Numbered from the stretch's first letter, positions 1-6,604 are shown. The stretch: 7,581 nucleotides of DNA from Kiritimatiellia bacterium (GCA_024405335.1 JAKSOX010000093.1:1-7581); one strand, 5' to 3'. Translations and numbers: made by a program. The notes: generated from the sequence alone by a model not told the origin.

Positions 1-345
1 AAACGGGCGCTCGACGTGGTGGTGAACGCCCGCTTCGCGGAACTCTTCGCCATCATCCGCGAGAAACTGGACGACGCCAATCTCCTCCACCGGATTGGCG
101 CGGGCGTGTTCCTCGTGGGCGGCGGCGCCCAGCTCGCGCACGTCGCCGAACTCGCGGAAACGGTGCTTGGACTGCCGACGCGCGTCGCCACCCTGGTCCC
201 GGAGATCGAAGGCCTCGAAAAGAAGGAATTTCCGGCCGCCTACGCCACCGTCGCCGGACTTCTGCTGCTCGCGCTCAAATCCGAAGGCGGTCCGAACCTC
301 ATGGACACGGTCAAAAACCTCTGGAAAAAGGTCACCCGCAAATGA
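1..345 (+). CDS. ftsA: Cell division protein FtsA, C-terminal part (5' end outside window)
   Basis: This frame is open from the first base of the window, giving 114 visible residues before a TGA stop, so only the C-terminus of the gene is present. FtsA is an actin-fold ATPase that tethers FtsZ filaments to the inner membrane face and recruits later division proteins. The visible part shows the actin-fold nucleotide-binding strand-loop FLVGGGAQL (about residues 37-45), followed by a stretch reading VLGLPTRVA, then PAAYATVAGLLLLAL, which matches the end of the FtsA core. The last residues, NLMDTVKNLWKKVTRK, form a basic amphipathic helix of the kind FtsA uses as its membrane-targeting sequence. 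Its stop overlaps the start of the FtsZ gene by four bases. MreB or DnaK are less likely because of this tail and the ftsZ neighbour. Confidence 0.9.
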   Translation, partial: KRALDVVVNARFAELFAIIREKLDDANLLHRIGAGVFLVGGGAQLAHVAELAETVLGLPTRVATLVPEIEGLEKKEFPAAYATVAGLLLLALKSEGGPNLMDTVKNLWKKVTRK

Positions 346-1412
346 ACGACGACACCTCCCACCTTCTGTTGCTCGGAGTCGGCGGCATGGGCGCCGAAAC
401 CGTTCGCGCCTTGTCGCGCGCCTACGGGCCCGGCATCCGCGTGCACGCCGTCGACACCGACGCTTCCATCGGCGCGGACGCCACCATTCCCTTCACCCTC
501 ATCGGCGGGAGCCGTTTGGCCGGGCGCGGAGCCGGTGGCCACGCCGCTTCCGCGCGCGCGGCCGTCCAAGACGCCCCCGACCAGCTCGACCACGTTTTCG
601 ACGGCGTGCGTCTCGCCGTCGTCGTGTCGGCGCTCGGCGGCGGCACCGGCGGCGGCGCGACCGTGGAAATCCTCAAACGCCTCCGCGCGCGCGGCGTGGC
701 CACGCTGCTGTTCGCGACCAAGCCCTTCGCGTTCGAGGGCGAAGAAAAGCGGCGCGCCGCGCAAACGGCCGCCGCCGGCGTCGAACAGGAAGCCGACGCG
801 TCCGTGATGCTGCCCCTCGACGATTTGACCAAAAACGCCCGTTCTGACGTCTTCAAAGAAGCCATGGCCGACGGCGCGCGCGTCCTGTCCGAAGGATTGG
901 CGCTGCTGTGGCGATTGCTCGAAAAGCCGGGATACGTCAAACTCGACGCCGAACAAATCGTGGACGCGTTGCGCGACAAAGGGCGCGCGCGCTTCGCCAT
1001 CGCCTCGGCGTCTGGTCCCGACAGGGTCCGGAAAATCCTGGACGACCTCGCCGCAAGTCCCCTGCTTGCGCACACCGGCGCCCGCACGCGCGAAATCATG
1101 CTTGGCGTGTTGGCCGGGGACGACTTGCGCCTTTCCGAAGTGGGGACGCTCGCCGACGGCGCGCGCGAACTTCTCGGGCGCTCGGCGAAATTCTCCATCG
1201 GAACCGTGAACGACGAATCCGCGTACGGCGGACGAATCGAGGCCGTCGTCCTCGCCTTCGACGAATCGTCCGTGTCCCGCAACCGGAAAACCGGCGACCA
1301 AAAGGCGCTCGCGCAAAGCGGCCGCATCGGCGGTTCCGACCGCAATCTCTGGCACGACGAAGACCTCGACGTGCCCACGTACATGCGCCGCCACCTCACG
1401 CTCGACCGATGA
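342..1412 (+). CDS. ftsZ: Divergent cell division protein FtsZ (tubulin-like)
   Basis: FtsZ polymerises into the cytoplasmic division ring. This 356-residue protein aligns along the family: GVGGMG (12-17) for the T1 loop, DTDA (38-41) for NTDA, GRGAGG (61-66) for T3, ALGGGTGGG (97-105) for the tubulin signature GGGTGTG, TKPFAFEG (126-133) for T5, then KPGYVKLDAEQ (195-205) for the T7 region and SPLL (239-242). A linker of only about 30 residues leads to DLDVPTYMRRH (341-351), a good copy of the C-terminal peptide that binds FtsA. Several normally invariant residues differ. The T7 motif NxDxxD reads KxDxxQ (K200, D202, Q205), the guanine-contacting Phe and Asn near 175-179 appear as Met and Ala, and the signature has Gly104 in place of Thr. 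The ATG overlaps the ftsA stop (ATGA), with only a weak AAGG upstream. Family membership is clear, but normal GTPase activity is doubtful. Confidence 0.9.
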   Translation: MNDDTSHLLLLGVGGMGAETVRALSRAYGPGIRVHAVDTDASIGADATIPFTLIGGSRLAGRGAGGHAASARAAVQDAPDQLDHVFDGVRLAVVVSALGGGTGGGATVEILKRLRARGVATLLFATKPFAFEGEEKRRAAQTAAAGVEQEADASVMLPLDDLTKNARSDVFKEAMADGARVLSEGLALLWRLLEKPGYVKLDAEQIVDALRDKGRARFAIASASGPDRVRKILDDLAASPLLAHTGARTREIMLGVLAGDDLRLSEVGTLADGARELLGRSAKFSIGTVNDESAYGGRIEAVVLAFDESSVSRNRKTGDQKALAQSGRIGGSDRNLWHDEDLDVPTYMRRHLTLDR

Positions 1413-3265
1413 CGCGCGACGGACACGTTCGGCTGCTGCCCATCCACGTGGCGAACAAAATCGCCGCCGGGGAAGTCGTGGAACGGCCTGCGGCGGCGCT
1501 CAAGGAACTGCTCGAAAACGCACTCGACGCGCACGCGCAGCGCATCGACGTCGCCGTCACCGCGGGCGGCAAAAAACTCGTGTCCGTCCGCGACGACGGC
1601 TGCGGCATGAACCGCGAGGACGCGCTCATGTCCCTGGAACGCCAGGCGACTTCGAAAATCCGCGACGTGGACGACATCGAACGCATCGACACGCTCGGTT
1701 TCCGCGGCGAAGCCATTCCTTCCATCGCGGCCGTCTCGCGTTTCACGCTCGTAACCCGCACGCACGACGCCGACGAAGCGACGCGCATCCGGGTGAACGC
1801 CGGCGTCGTCGCCGAAGCGACGGCCTGCGGCGCGCCGCCCGGCACCACCGTGGAAGTGCGCGACCTTTTCTGCAACGTGCCGGCGCGGCAGAAGTTCCTG
1901 CGTTCCTTCGCCACCGAAGAAGAACACGTGCGCACCGCGTTCGTGAACCACGCGCTCGCCCATCCGGACGTCGGGTTTTCGTTGACGATCGACGGCCGCG
2001 AAACGTACCGGTTCGCGCCGAACGCGACGCTGGAGGAGCGCGTCGCGGATCTGTTCGGCGTCGATTTCGCCGCCTCGCTTCTGTCCGTCGGAGGATGTGC
2101 GCAGAAGCCGGACGCGCGAGTTTCCGTGCACGGCTACGTCGAACGCCCGGGCGGCGTCCACACCGCGCGACACGACCAGTTCGTGTTCGTGAACGGCCGT
2201 CCCGCGTCCGCGCCGATCATCGCCCGCGCCATCAAAGAGGCCTATCCGGCCCGCCAGGCGGACGCGCGCCCGGCCATGATCCTCTTCGTCGATTTGCCGC
2301 CCGCCGAAGTCGACGTCAACGTGCATCCGGCCAAGCGCGAAGTGCGTTTCCGTCATCCCCTGGACGTGAAAAACGCCATCGTCGAAGCGTTCTCCGCCGC
2401 GCTCGCCGCGCCGCCGTCCCCCGTCGCGCCGCCGTCCCCCGTCGCGCCGCCGTCGGCGGACGCCGCCGGCACGTCGATCCCGCCACCGTCCCCGGCGGGC
2501 AACCCCTTCCTTGCACAGGCGCCCTTCCAGCCGACGCTGCCGCGCGCGACCGCGCCGGAACGGGAAATGCCGCCACCCGCGCGCGAAACGGCCGCCACCG
2601 CGTCCGTCGCGCCGTCCGCGTCCGCGGCGGACGACGTTCCGCCGCCGAACGAACCGGCGGATTTCGCGCTCCAAAGTCCTGCGGGCCCCTGGCGCTATTT
2701 CAAATTCCTCGCGCAAACGGATTCCGGCTATTTTCTGCTCGAAACCGACGCGGGCGTCGTGACGCTCAACCCCATCGCCGCGCAGGAACGCATCACGTAC
2801 GAAAAGCTCCTCAAACGCGACGCCGAAGGACGCGCCGCGTCGCAACCGCTGCTGATTCCGGAAACGGCCCAGTTCTCGCCGCTCGAATCGGCGCGGCTGA
2901 AATCGTTTCTGCCGGTGCTCGAAAAGCAGGGGTTCGCGCTGGAGGAATTCGGGCGCGACACGTGGAAGATCGACGCCGTCCCCGCCATCGTCGCGGAAAC
3001 GGGCGCGGCGAAACTGCTCTCGTCCATTGTCTACGACCTCACGGAAAACGGCGCGCGCCGCGGCGGCGGCGCCTGGCGCGAGGAACTGATCGCGAGGTCG
3101 CTGGCGCGCAGCTTCGCCGGCGCGTCGCGCAAGTTCACGGCGGAAGGCGCCGCAAAACTCGTGGAAGAGCTGGCGCGCACGACCATGCCCTACGTGTGCC
3201 CGCGCGGGAAACCGGTGATGATATTCGTCTCGAACCGCGAACTGGAACGCAAGTTCTCGCGGTGA
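1409..3265 (+). CDS. mutL: DNA mismatch repair protein MutL, probably lacking endonuclease activity
   Basis: MutL is an ATP-driven matchmaker that links mismatch-bound MutS to strand incision and excision. The 618-residue product has a full GHKL ATPase domain: IAAGEVVERP (18-27), KELLENALDA with E33 and N37 (32-41), RDDGCGM with D62 (61-67), QATSK (79-83, usually HATSK) and TLGFRGEAI (95-103). A transducer domain follows, with a VRDLFCNVPARQKFL motif near 150-165 and VDVNVHPAKREVRF near 302-315. A Pro/Ala-rich linker (about 330-425) includes an in-frame repeat. The C-terminal dimerisation domain starts near 427. Where endonuclease MutLs have DQHAAQERIxYE, this one has NPIAAQERITYE (454-465). 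The late CPHGRP motif reads CPRGKP (597-602), and no ACHxAV motif is seen. Nicking is therefore probably done by another protein, as in MutH systems. The ATG overlaps the ftsZ stop and has no clear ribosome site, so translation probably depends on re-initiation. Confidence 0.96.
   Translation: MTRDGHVRLLPIHVANKIAAGEVVERPAAALKELLENALDAHAQRIDVAVTAGGKKLVSVRDDGCGMNREDALMSLERQATSKIRDVDDIERIDTLGFRGEAIPSIAAVSRFTLVTRTHDADEATRIRVNAGVVAEATACGAPPGTTVEVRDLFCNVPARQKFLRSFATEEEHVRTAFVNHALAHPDVGFSLTIDGRETYRFAPNATLEERVADLFGVDFAASLLSVGGCAQKPDARVSVHGYVERPGGVHTARHDQFVFVNGRPASAPIIARAIKEAYPARQADARPAMILFVDLPPAEVDVNVHPAKREVRFRHPLDVKNAIVEAFSAALAAPPSPVAPPSPVAPPSADAAGTSIPPPSPAGNPFLAQAPFQPTLPRATAPEREMPPPARETAATASVAPSASAADDVPPPNEPADFALQSPAGPWRYFKFLAQTDSGYFLLETDAGVVTLNPIAAQERITYEKLLKRDAEGRAASQPLLIPETAQFSPLESARLKSFLPVLEKQGFALEEFGRDTWKIDAVPAIVAETGAAKLLSSIVYDLTENGARRGGGAWREELIARSLARSFAGASRKFTAEGAAKLVEELARTTMPYVCPRGKPVMIFVSNRELERKFSR
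2408..2454 (+). repeat. 18-bp tandem repeat inside the mutL linker
   Basis: Two perfect adjacent copies of gcgccgccgtcccccgtc lie at 2408-2425 and 2426-2443, and the first 11 bases of a third follow at 2444-2454. The unit is a multiple of three and in frame, coding APPSPV twice and then APPSAD (MutL residues 334-345). It sits in the flexible linker, where length changes should be tolerated, and probably arose by replication slippage. Confidence 0.9.
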
Positions 3266-3283
3266 CGGCCGATTGTTCCGCCA
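3266..3283. other. 18-nt gap between convergent genes
   Basis: This gap separates the stop codons of mutL and the pseudouridine synthase gene. It contains only short GC-rich complementary bits (gccg/cggc) and no T-run on either strand, so no intrinsic terminator can be supported. The two transcripts probably overlap at their ends or are stopped by another mechanism such as Rho. Confidence 0.6.
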
Positions 3284-3976
3284 TCAGCCGGCGTAGACGA
3301 CGTCCGGCGGCGGCGGCGCGGAAAAAACGAGGCGCTTGCCGGTGACGGGATGGTCGAACGCGAGTTCGACGGCATGCAACAGCGTGCGCACGGGTTTCGT
3401 CCGCAAACGCCGGTCGCGCGCGGCGTCGCCGTACAGCGGATCGCCAACGACCGGATGGCCGAGGTGCGCGGCGTGCACGCGGATCTGGTGCGTGCGCCCC
3501 GTCTCGATGCGGAATTCCACCAACGCGAGGCCGTTCGCGCGACCCAGCGTCCGATAGTCGGTTGCCGCGCGTTTGGCGTCATCGCCGCCCACCGCCATGC
3601 GCTTCGCGTCCCACGGCTTGCGGCCGACGGGCGCGTCCACGCGGCCGATGGCGGGCTTGGGCGCGCCGTGCAGCACGGCGAGGTAGGTTTTCGCGACGCG
3701 GTCGTGCGCTTCGAACTGCCGCCGGAGCGCGGCGTACGCGCGCGGCGTTTTCGCGAACACCATCACGCCGCTCGTGTCCTGGTCGAGCCGGTGCACCACG
3801 CCGGGACGTTGCGCGCTGCCCGCGCGCTCCATGCCCGGTCGCTTCGCGGCGAGCATCTGCGCGAGCGATCCCGTTTCGTGCCCGGGCGCGGCGTGGACGA
3901 TCACGCCGGCCGGCTTGTCCACCACCACGATTTCCGCGTCCTCGAAAAGGACGCGGTCCTCGACGCCGCCGTTCAC
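3284..3976 (-). CDS. RluA/RluD-family RNA pseudouridine synthase, no S4 domain
   Basis: This enzyme converts specific uridines in rRNA or tRNA to pseudouridine. The 230-residue protein starts straight into the catalytic domain: EIVVVDKPAGVIVH (15-28), the signature HRLDQDTSG with the catalytic Asp at D65 (62-70), KTYLAVLHG (96-104), ETGRTHQIRVH (158-168) and VGDPLYG (177-183). It lacks the N-terminal S4 RNA-binding domain found in RluD and RluC and is closer to the RluA or TruC layout, so the target base cannot be named. The GTG start is chosen because it gives a four-base GTGA overlap with the permease stop, has a GGGAG ribosome site 8 nt upstream, and puts the conserved DKPAG motif at the usual distance. 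The same frame stays open far upstream, but that stretch is antiphase sequence of the permease gene. It is the last gene of the minus-strand block. Confidence 0.93.
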   Translation of the reverse strand: MNGGVEDRVLFEDAEIVVVDKPAGVIVHAAPGHETGSLAQMLAAKRPGMERAGSAQRPGVVHRLDQDTSGVMVFAKTPRAYAALRRQFEAHDRVAKTYLAVLHGAPKPAIGRVDAPVGRKPWDAKRMAVGGDDAKRAATDYRTLGRANGLALVEFRIETGRTHQIRVHAAHLGHPVVGDPLYGDAARDRRLRTKPVRTLLHAVELAFDHPVTGKRLVFSAPPPPDVVYAG

Positions 3977-4809
3977 GAGCGCCGCTCCCGCGTGGCGGGG
4001 TCGAGACGGTCGCGCAGCCAATCCGCCAAATGGTTGAACGCCAGCACGAGCGCGAAAATCGCCGCCGTCACGAACGTCATCTCCCACCACACTCCCTGCC
4101 AAAGGCGCGCGCGCGCGTTGTTGATCATCACGCCCCAGCTGGGTTCGCCCTGCACGCCGATGCCCAGGAAGGAGATGAACACCTCGGTGGCCACCGCGCC
4201 AGGGAACCGGATGGAAAACTGCACGAGGATCACGTGCGCCACGTTCGGCAGCACGTGCCGGAAGAGAATGCGCGCGTTCGAATAGCCCAGCACGCGCGCC
4301 GCCTGCACGTAGGCACGGTCCTTGTGCTTCATCACTTCGGCGCGGATGGTGCGGCACACGCCCACCCACGTGGTGAGGCCGATGCCGAAGTAGACGCCCA
4401 CGAGCCCCTGGCCGATCACCATCGATATGGCGAGAATGAACAGCAGCCCCGGCATGGACGCCACGGTCGCGCAAAGCCACGTCACGAACGAATCCGTTTT
4501 GCCGCCGAAATAGCCGCCCAGGAGCCCCAGCAGCACGCCCAGGGGAATCGCGATGAGCGACGTCATCACGCCCACGTGGAACGCGATGCGCGCGCCTTGG
4601 ACGAGCCGGAGCGCCACGTCGCGCCCGAGGTTGTCCGTGCCCATCGGATGCGACCAGGACGGCGGCGAGTACCGAAGCGCTTCGCACGGCACGTTGTACG
4701 CGGGAACGACGTCGCGCGCCTTGGCCACGCGATACTGCACCTCGCCGAAAACGGCCGCGCAGAAATACAGAGCGATGGCCGCCAGGCACAGCTTGACCGA
4801 AAACTTCAT
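3973..4809 (-). CDS. ABC transporter permease, OppC/DppC type
   Basis: This is an inner-membrane subunit of a binding-protein-dependent importer of the peptide/nickel family. The 278-residue protein has an N-terminal membrane segment (about 5-22), a short external region ending in MGTDNLGRDV (56-65), the GTDxxGRD motif typical of OppC-type subunits, then hydrophobic segments near 75-100, 108-133, 134-153, 192-218 and 245-262. The EAA loop that docks on the ATPase is clear at 167-188 (YVQAARVLGY, then RHVLP), and LGIGVQGEPSWGVMI (215-229) is another family motif. The substrate cannot be read from this subunit. Oddly, no OppB-type partner, ATPase or binding protein lies in the window, and the gene sits between fabZ and a pseudouridine synthase gene. 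It starts 32 nt after fabZ, with only a weak GGGAC upstream. The family is sure; the exact transporter is not known. Confidence 0.92.
   Translation of the reverse strand: MKFSVKLCLAAIALYFCAAVFGEVQYRVAKARDVVPAYNVPCEALRYSPPSWSHPMGTDNLGRDVALRLVQGARIAFHVGVMTSLIAIPLGVLLGLLGGYFGGKTDSFVTWLCATVASMPGLLFILAISMVIGQGLVGVYFGIGLTTWVGVCRTIRAEVMKHKDRAYVQAARVLGYSNARILFRHVLPNVAHVILVQFSIRFPGAVATEVFISFLGIGVQGEPSWGVMINNARARLWQGVWWEMTFVTAAIFALVLAFNHLADWLRDRLDPATRERRS
3985..3989 (-). promoter_or_regulatory. Ribosome binding site for the pseudouridine synthase GTG start
   Basis: On the minus strand this reads GGGAG, 8 nt before the GTG at 3976. It lies inside the end of the permease gene. It supports the GTG start over any longer reading of the open frame and fits translational coupling. 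Confidence 0.6.
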
Positions 4810-4841
4810 GCGCGACGTCCCGACGCCCCGACGCCGTCAAC

Positions 4842-5300
4842 TCACTTCGGCCTGCCGAGCATGCACTTCACCACGGCTTCGACTGCGAGCTCTTCGCCCA
4901 CGTAGCCCTTCAGCGCGAACACGCCCAACGGCGCGCGCACGCGGGTGTTTTCGACCACGGTGACGAGTCGGTCGCCCGGACGGACCTGCCGCTTGAATTT
5001 CACGCCGTCGACGTGCGCGAGGAAAAACATCGGCATGCCTTCGCCGAGAAGCTTCCGCGCCGTGAGCGCCGCGCCGGCCATTTGCGCCATGGATTCCACG
5101 AGCACCACGCCGGGCACCACCGGATAATCCGGGAAATGGCCCCTGAAGAAATCGTTCTTCTCGAGCGTGTAGGTGTATTCGCCAATGGCGCCAGTTTCGT
5201 CCGCGCCCCAGAGTTCGTCCACAAACAGAAACGGCGGACGGTGCGGAAGCAACTGCTCGCCCTTGAGGTGGTATGCGTTTTTGAACACGGGGAATTCCAT
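4842..5300 (-). CDS. fabZ: 3-hydroxyacyl-ACP dehydratase FabZ
   Basis: FabZ removes water from 3-hydroxyacyl-ACP to give trans-2-enoyl-ACP in the cytosolic type II fatty acid cycle. The 152-residue protein has the normal family length and a single hot-dog fold. LLPHRPPFLFVD (17-28) is the conserved FabZ opening. FRGHFPDYPVVPGVVLVESMAQ (52-73) carries the catalytic His (H55) and the acidic partner (E69), matching His54 and Glu68 of the E. coli enzyme. VKFKRQVRPGD, about two-thirds along, is also typical. FabA is less likely given this motif set and length. The ATG has a strong GAGGAGG site 5 nt upstream. It follows fabF by 19 nt, which fits cotranscription with fabH and fabF. Confidence 0.95.
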   Translation of the reverse strand: MEFPVFKNAYHLKGEQLLPHRPPFLFVDELWGADETGAIGEYTYTLEKNDFFRGHFPDYPVVPGVVLVESMAQMAGAALTARKLLGEGMPMFFLAHVDGVKFKRQVRPGDRLVTVVENTRVRAPLGVFALKGYVGEELAVEAVVKCMLGRPK

Positions 5301-5305
5301 GGCCG

Positions 5306-5312
5306 CCTCCTC
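5306..5312 (-). promoter_or_regulatory. Strong ribosome binding site for fabZ
   Basis: The minus strand reads GAGGAGG, 5 nt before the fabZ ATG, in the short gap after fabF. It is the best Shine-Dalgarno match in the window and fixes the fabZ start. Confidence 0.75.
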
Positions 5313-5319
5313 GCCGAAA

Positions 5320-6576
5320 TCAATGCTTCTTGAACACGAGCACGCCGTTGTGCCCGCCGAAACCGAGCGACGTCGAAACGGCCACGTTCACGGTCTTCGC
5401 CACGCCGACGTTCGGCGTGTAGTCGAGATCGCACTCCGGATCGGGATTTTCGTAGTTGATCGTGGGCGGGATGAAACCGTCGCGGATGGCGAGCGCGCAA
5501 AACGCCGCCTCGAGCGCGCCCGTGGCGCCCAGCAGATGGCCCGTCATCGACTTCGTGGAGGAAATCTTGATCTGGCGCGCCTTCTCGTCTCCCCACACCT
5601 CCTTGAACGCCTTGGTCTCCATCACGTCGTTCAGATGCGTGGAAGTGCCGTGCGCGTTCACGTAGTCGATCGCGTCTTCGTGCGTCATGCCGGCGTCCTT
5701 GAGCGCCAGGCGAATCGCCTTCACGGCTCCCGAAGCCGAGGGATCGGGGGCCGTGATGTGGTAGGCGTCGGACGTGGCGCCGTAGCCCGCGAGCTCGCAG
5801 TACACCTTGGCGCCGCGCGCCTTGGCGTGCGCCTCGGACTCGAGCACCAGCATGGCCGCGCCTTCGCCGAGCACGAAGCCGCAGCGGTCCGCGTTGAACG
5901 GACGGGACGCCTTCTCGGGACGGTCGTTGAACTGCGTCGCCAGCGCCTTCATCTTCATGAAGCCGCCCACGGTGAACTCCAGCACGGCCGCTTCGGTGCC
6001 GCCCGCCACCACCACGTCCGCGCGACCAGCGCGGATCTGGTCGAGCGCGATGCCCAGCGCGTCCGTGGAAGAAGCGCACGCCGTCACCACGACCTGCGCC
6101 GGTCCCTTCGCGCCCAGCGCCAGGGACACGTTGCCGGCCGCCTCGTTCGGAATGAGCTCCGGAATCGCGAGCGGGGAAAGACGGTCCGGTCCGCGGTCGA
6201 ACAGCACTTTGTAGGAATCTCCCGTCACGTCGAGGCCGCCGATGCCGTTGCCGACAATCGTGCCCACGCGGTCCATGTCGGGCTTGTTTTCCGCGGTGAA
6301 GCCGGCGTCGCGCCACGCCTCCGCGGCCGCCGCCACGGCGTACTGCGAAAAGAGCGCCATGTGGCGCGCCTCGCGCTTGTCCACCAAACCGCCGCTGATG
6401 GCCCATTCTTCGAATCCCCTCACCTCGCCCGCCACCTGGCTCGTGCACCGGGAAGGATCGAACTTCGTGATGCGCGAAATGCCCGTCTTGCCGGCCTTCA
6501 CGTTCGCCCACGTCGCGTCCGTGCCGTTGCCGCACGGCGTCACCATTCCCATGCCAGTAATCAGAACTTTCGTCAT
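5320..6576 (-). CDS. fabF: 3-oxoacyl-ACP synthase II FabF
   Basis: FabF condenses malonyl-ACP with a growing acyl-ACP, releasing CO2 and lengthening the chain by two carbons. The 418-residue protein is of standard length and begins VLITGMGMVTPCG. The active-site triad is complete: C167 in TACASSTDALG (165-175), H309 in NAHGTST (307-313) and H347 in STKSMTGHLLGATGALE (340-356), with the conserved K342 also present. GFGGHN (405-410) holds the gatekeeper Phe (F406). The Cys-His-His triad separates it from FabH and from decarboxylating KSQ-type or chain-length-factor homologues. FabB is less likely from the TGHLLGATG context, but FabB and FabF are close relatives. It starts 28 nt after fabH with a good AGGAG site. 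Confidence 0.95.
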   Translation of the reverse strand: MTKVLITGMGMVTPCGNGTDATWANVKAGKTGISRITKFDPSRCTSQVAGEVRGFEEWAISGGLVDKREARHMALFSQYAVAAAAEAWRDAGFTAENKPDMDRVGTIVGNGIGGLDVTGDSYKVLFDRGPDRLSPLAIPELIPNEAAGNVSLALGAKGPAQVVVTACASSTDALGIALDQIRAGRADVVVAGGTEAAVLEFTVGGFMKMKALATQFNDRPEKASRPFNADRCGFVLGEGAAMLVLESEAHAKARGAKVYCELAGYGATSDAYHITAPDPSASGAVKAIRLALKDAGMTHEDAIDYVNAHGTSTHLNDVMETKAFKEVWGDEKARQIKISSTKSMTGHLLGATGALEAAFCALAIRDGFIPPTINYENPDPECDLDYTPNVGVAKTVNVAVSTSLGFGGHNGVLVFKKH

Positions 6577-6582
6577 GTTTTT

Positions 6583-6587
6583 CTCCT
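6583..6587 (-). promoter_or_regulatory. Ribosome binding site for fabF
   Basis: The minus strand reads AGGAG, 6 nt before the fabF ATG, in the 28-nt gap after fabH. It supports the chosen start. Confidence 0.7.
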
Positions 6588-6604
6588 GAAATCCTTTCGT
6601 CGTC

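Noticed and set aside
422..2845. An 807-codon open frame on the minus strand opposite ftsZ and mutL
   Set aside because: Its translation is low-complexity and Arg/Gly-rich with no recognisable motif. Long antisense frames are expected opposite high-GC genes with G/C third positions, and the plus-strand genes explain the region fully.
3303..3335. A GC-rich segment with an A6 run near the 3' end of the pseudouridine synthase gene, considered as a terminator
   Set aside because: On the minus strand the T-run lies inside coding sequence and has no stable stem directly before it. On the plus strand it is an A-run, so it fits neither direction.
3977..4840. An N-terminal extension of the pseudouridine synthase frame, as if a 518-residue fusion
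   Set aside because: The extra stretch is Arg/Gly/Ala-rich and lies out of phase over the well-supported permease gene. The GTG at 3976, with its ribosome site and stop overlap, gives a normal-length enzyme.
4810..4841. Repeated cgacg units between fabZ and the permease gene, considered as a regulatory repeat
   Set aside because: The units are short, imperfect and common in this GC-rich DNA. The gap is only 32 nt and shows no hairpin or operator-like symmetry.
3562..4905. A 447-codon plus-strand open frame, and another at 5173-6645
   Set aside because: Both are Arg/His-rich shadows opposite the permease and fab genes, with no family motifs or ribosome site.
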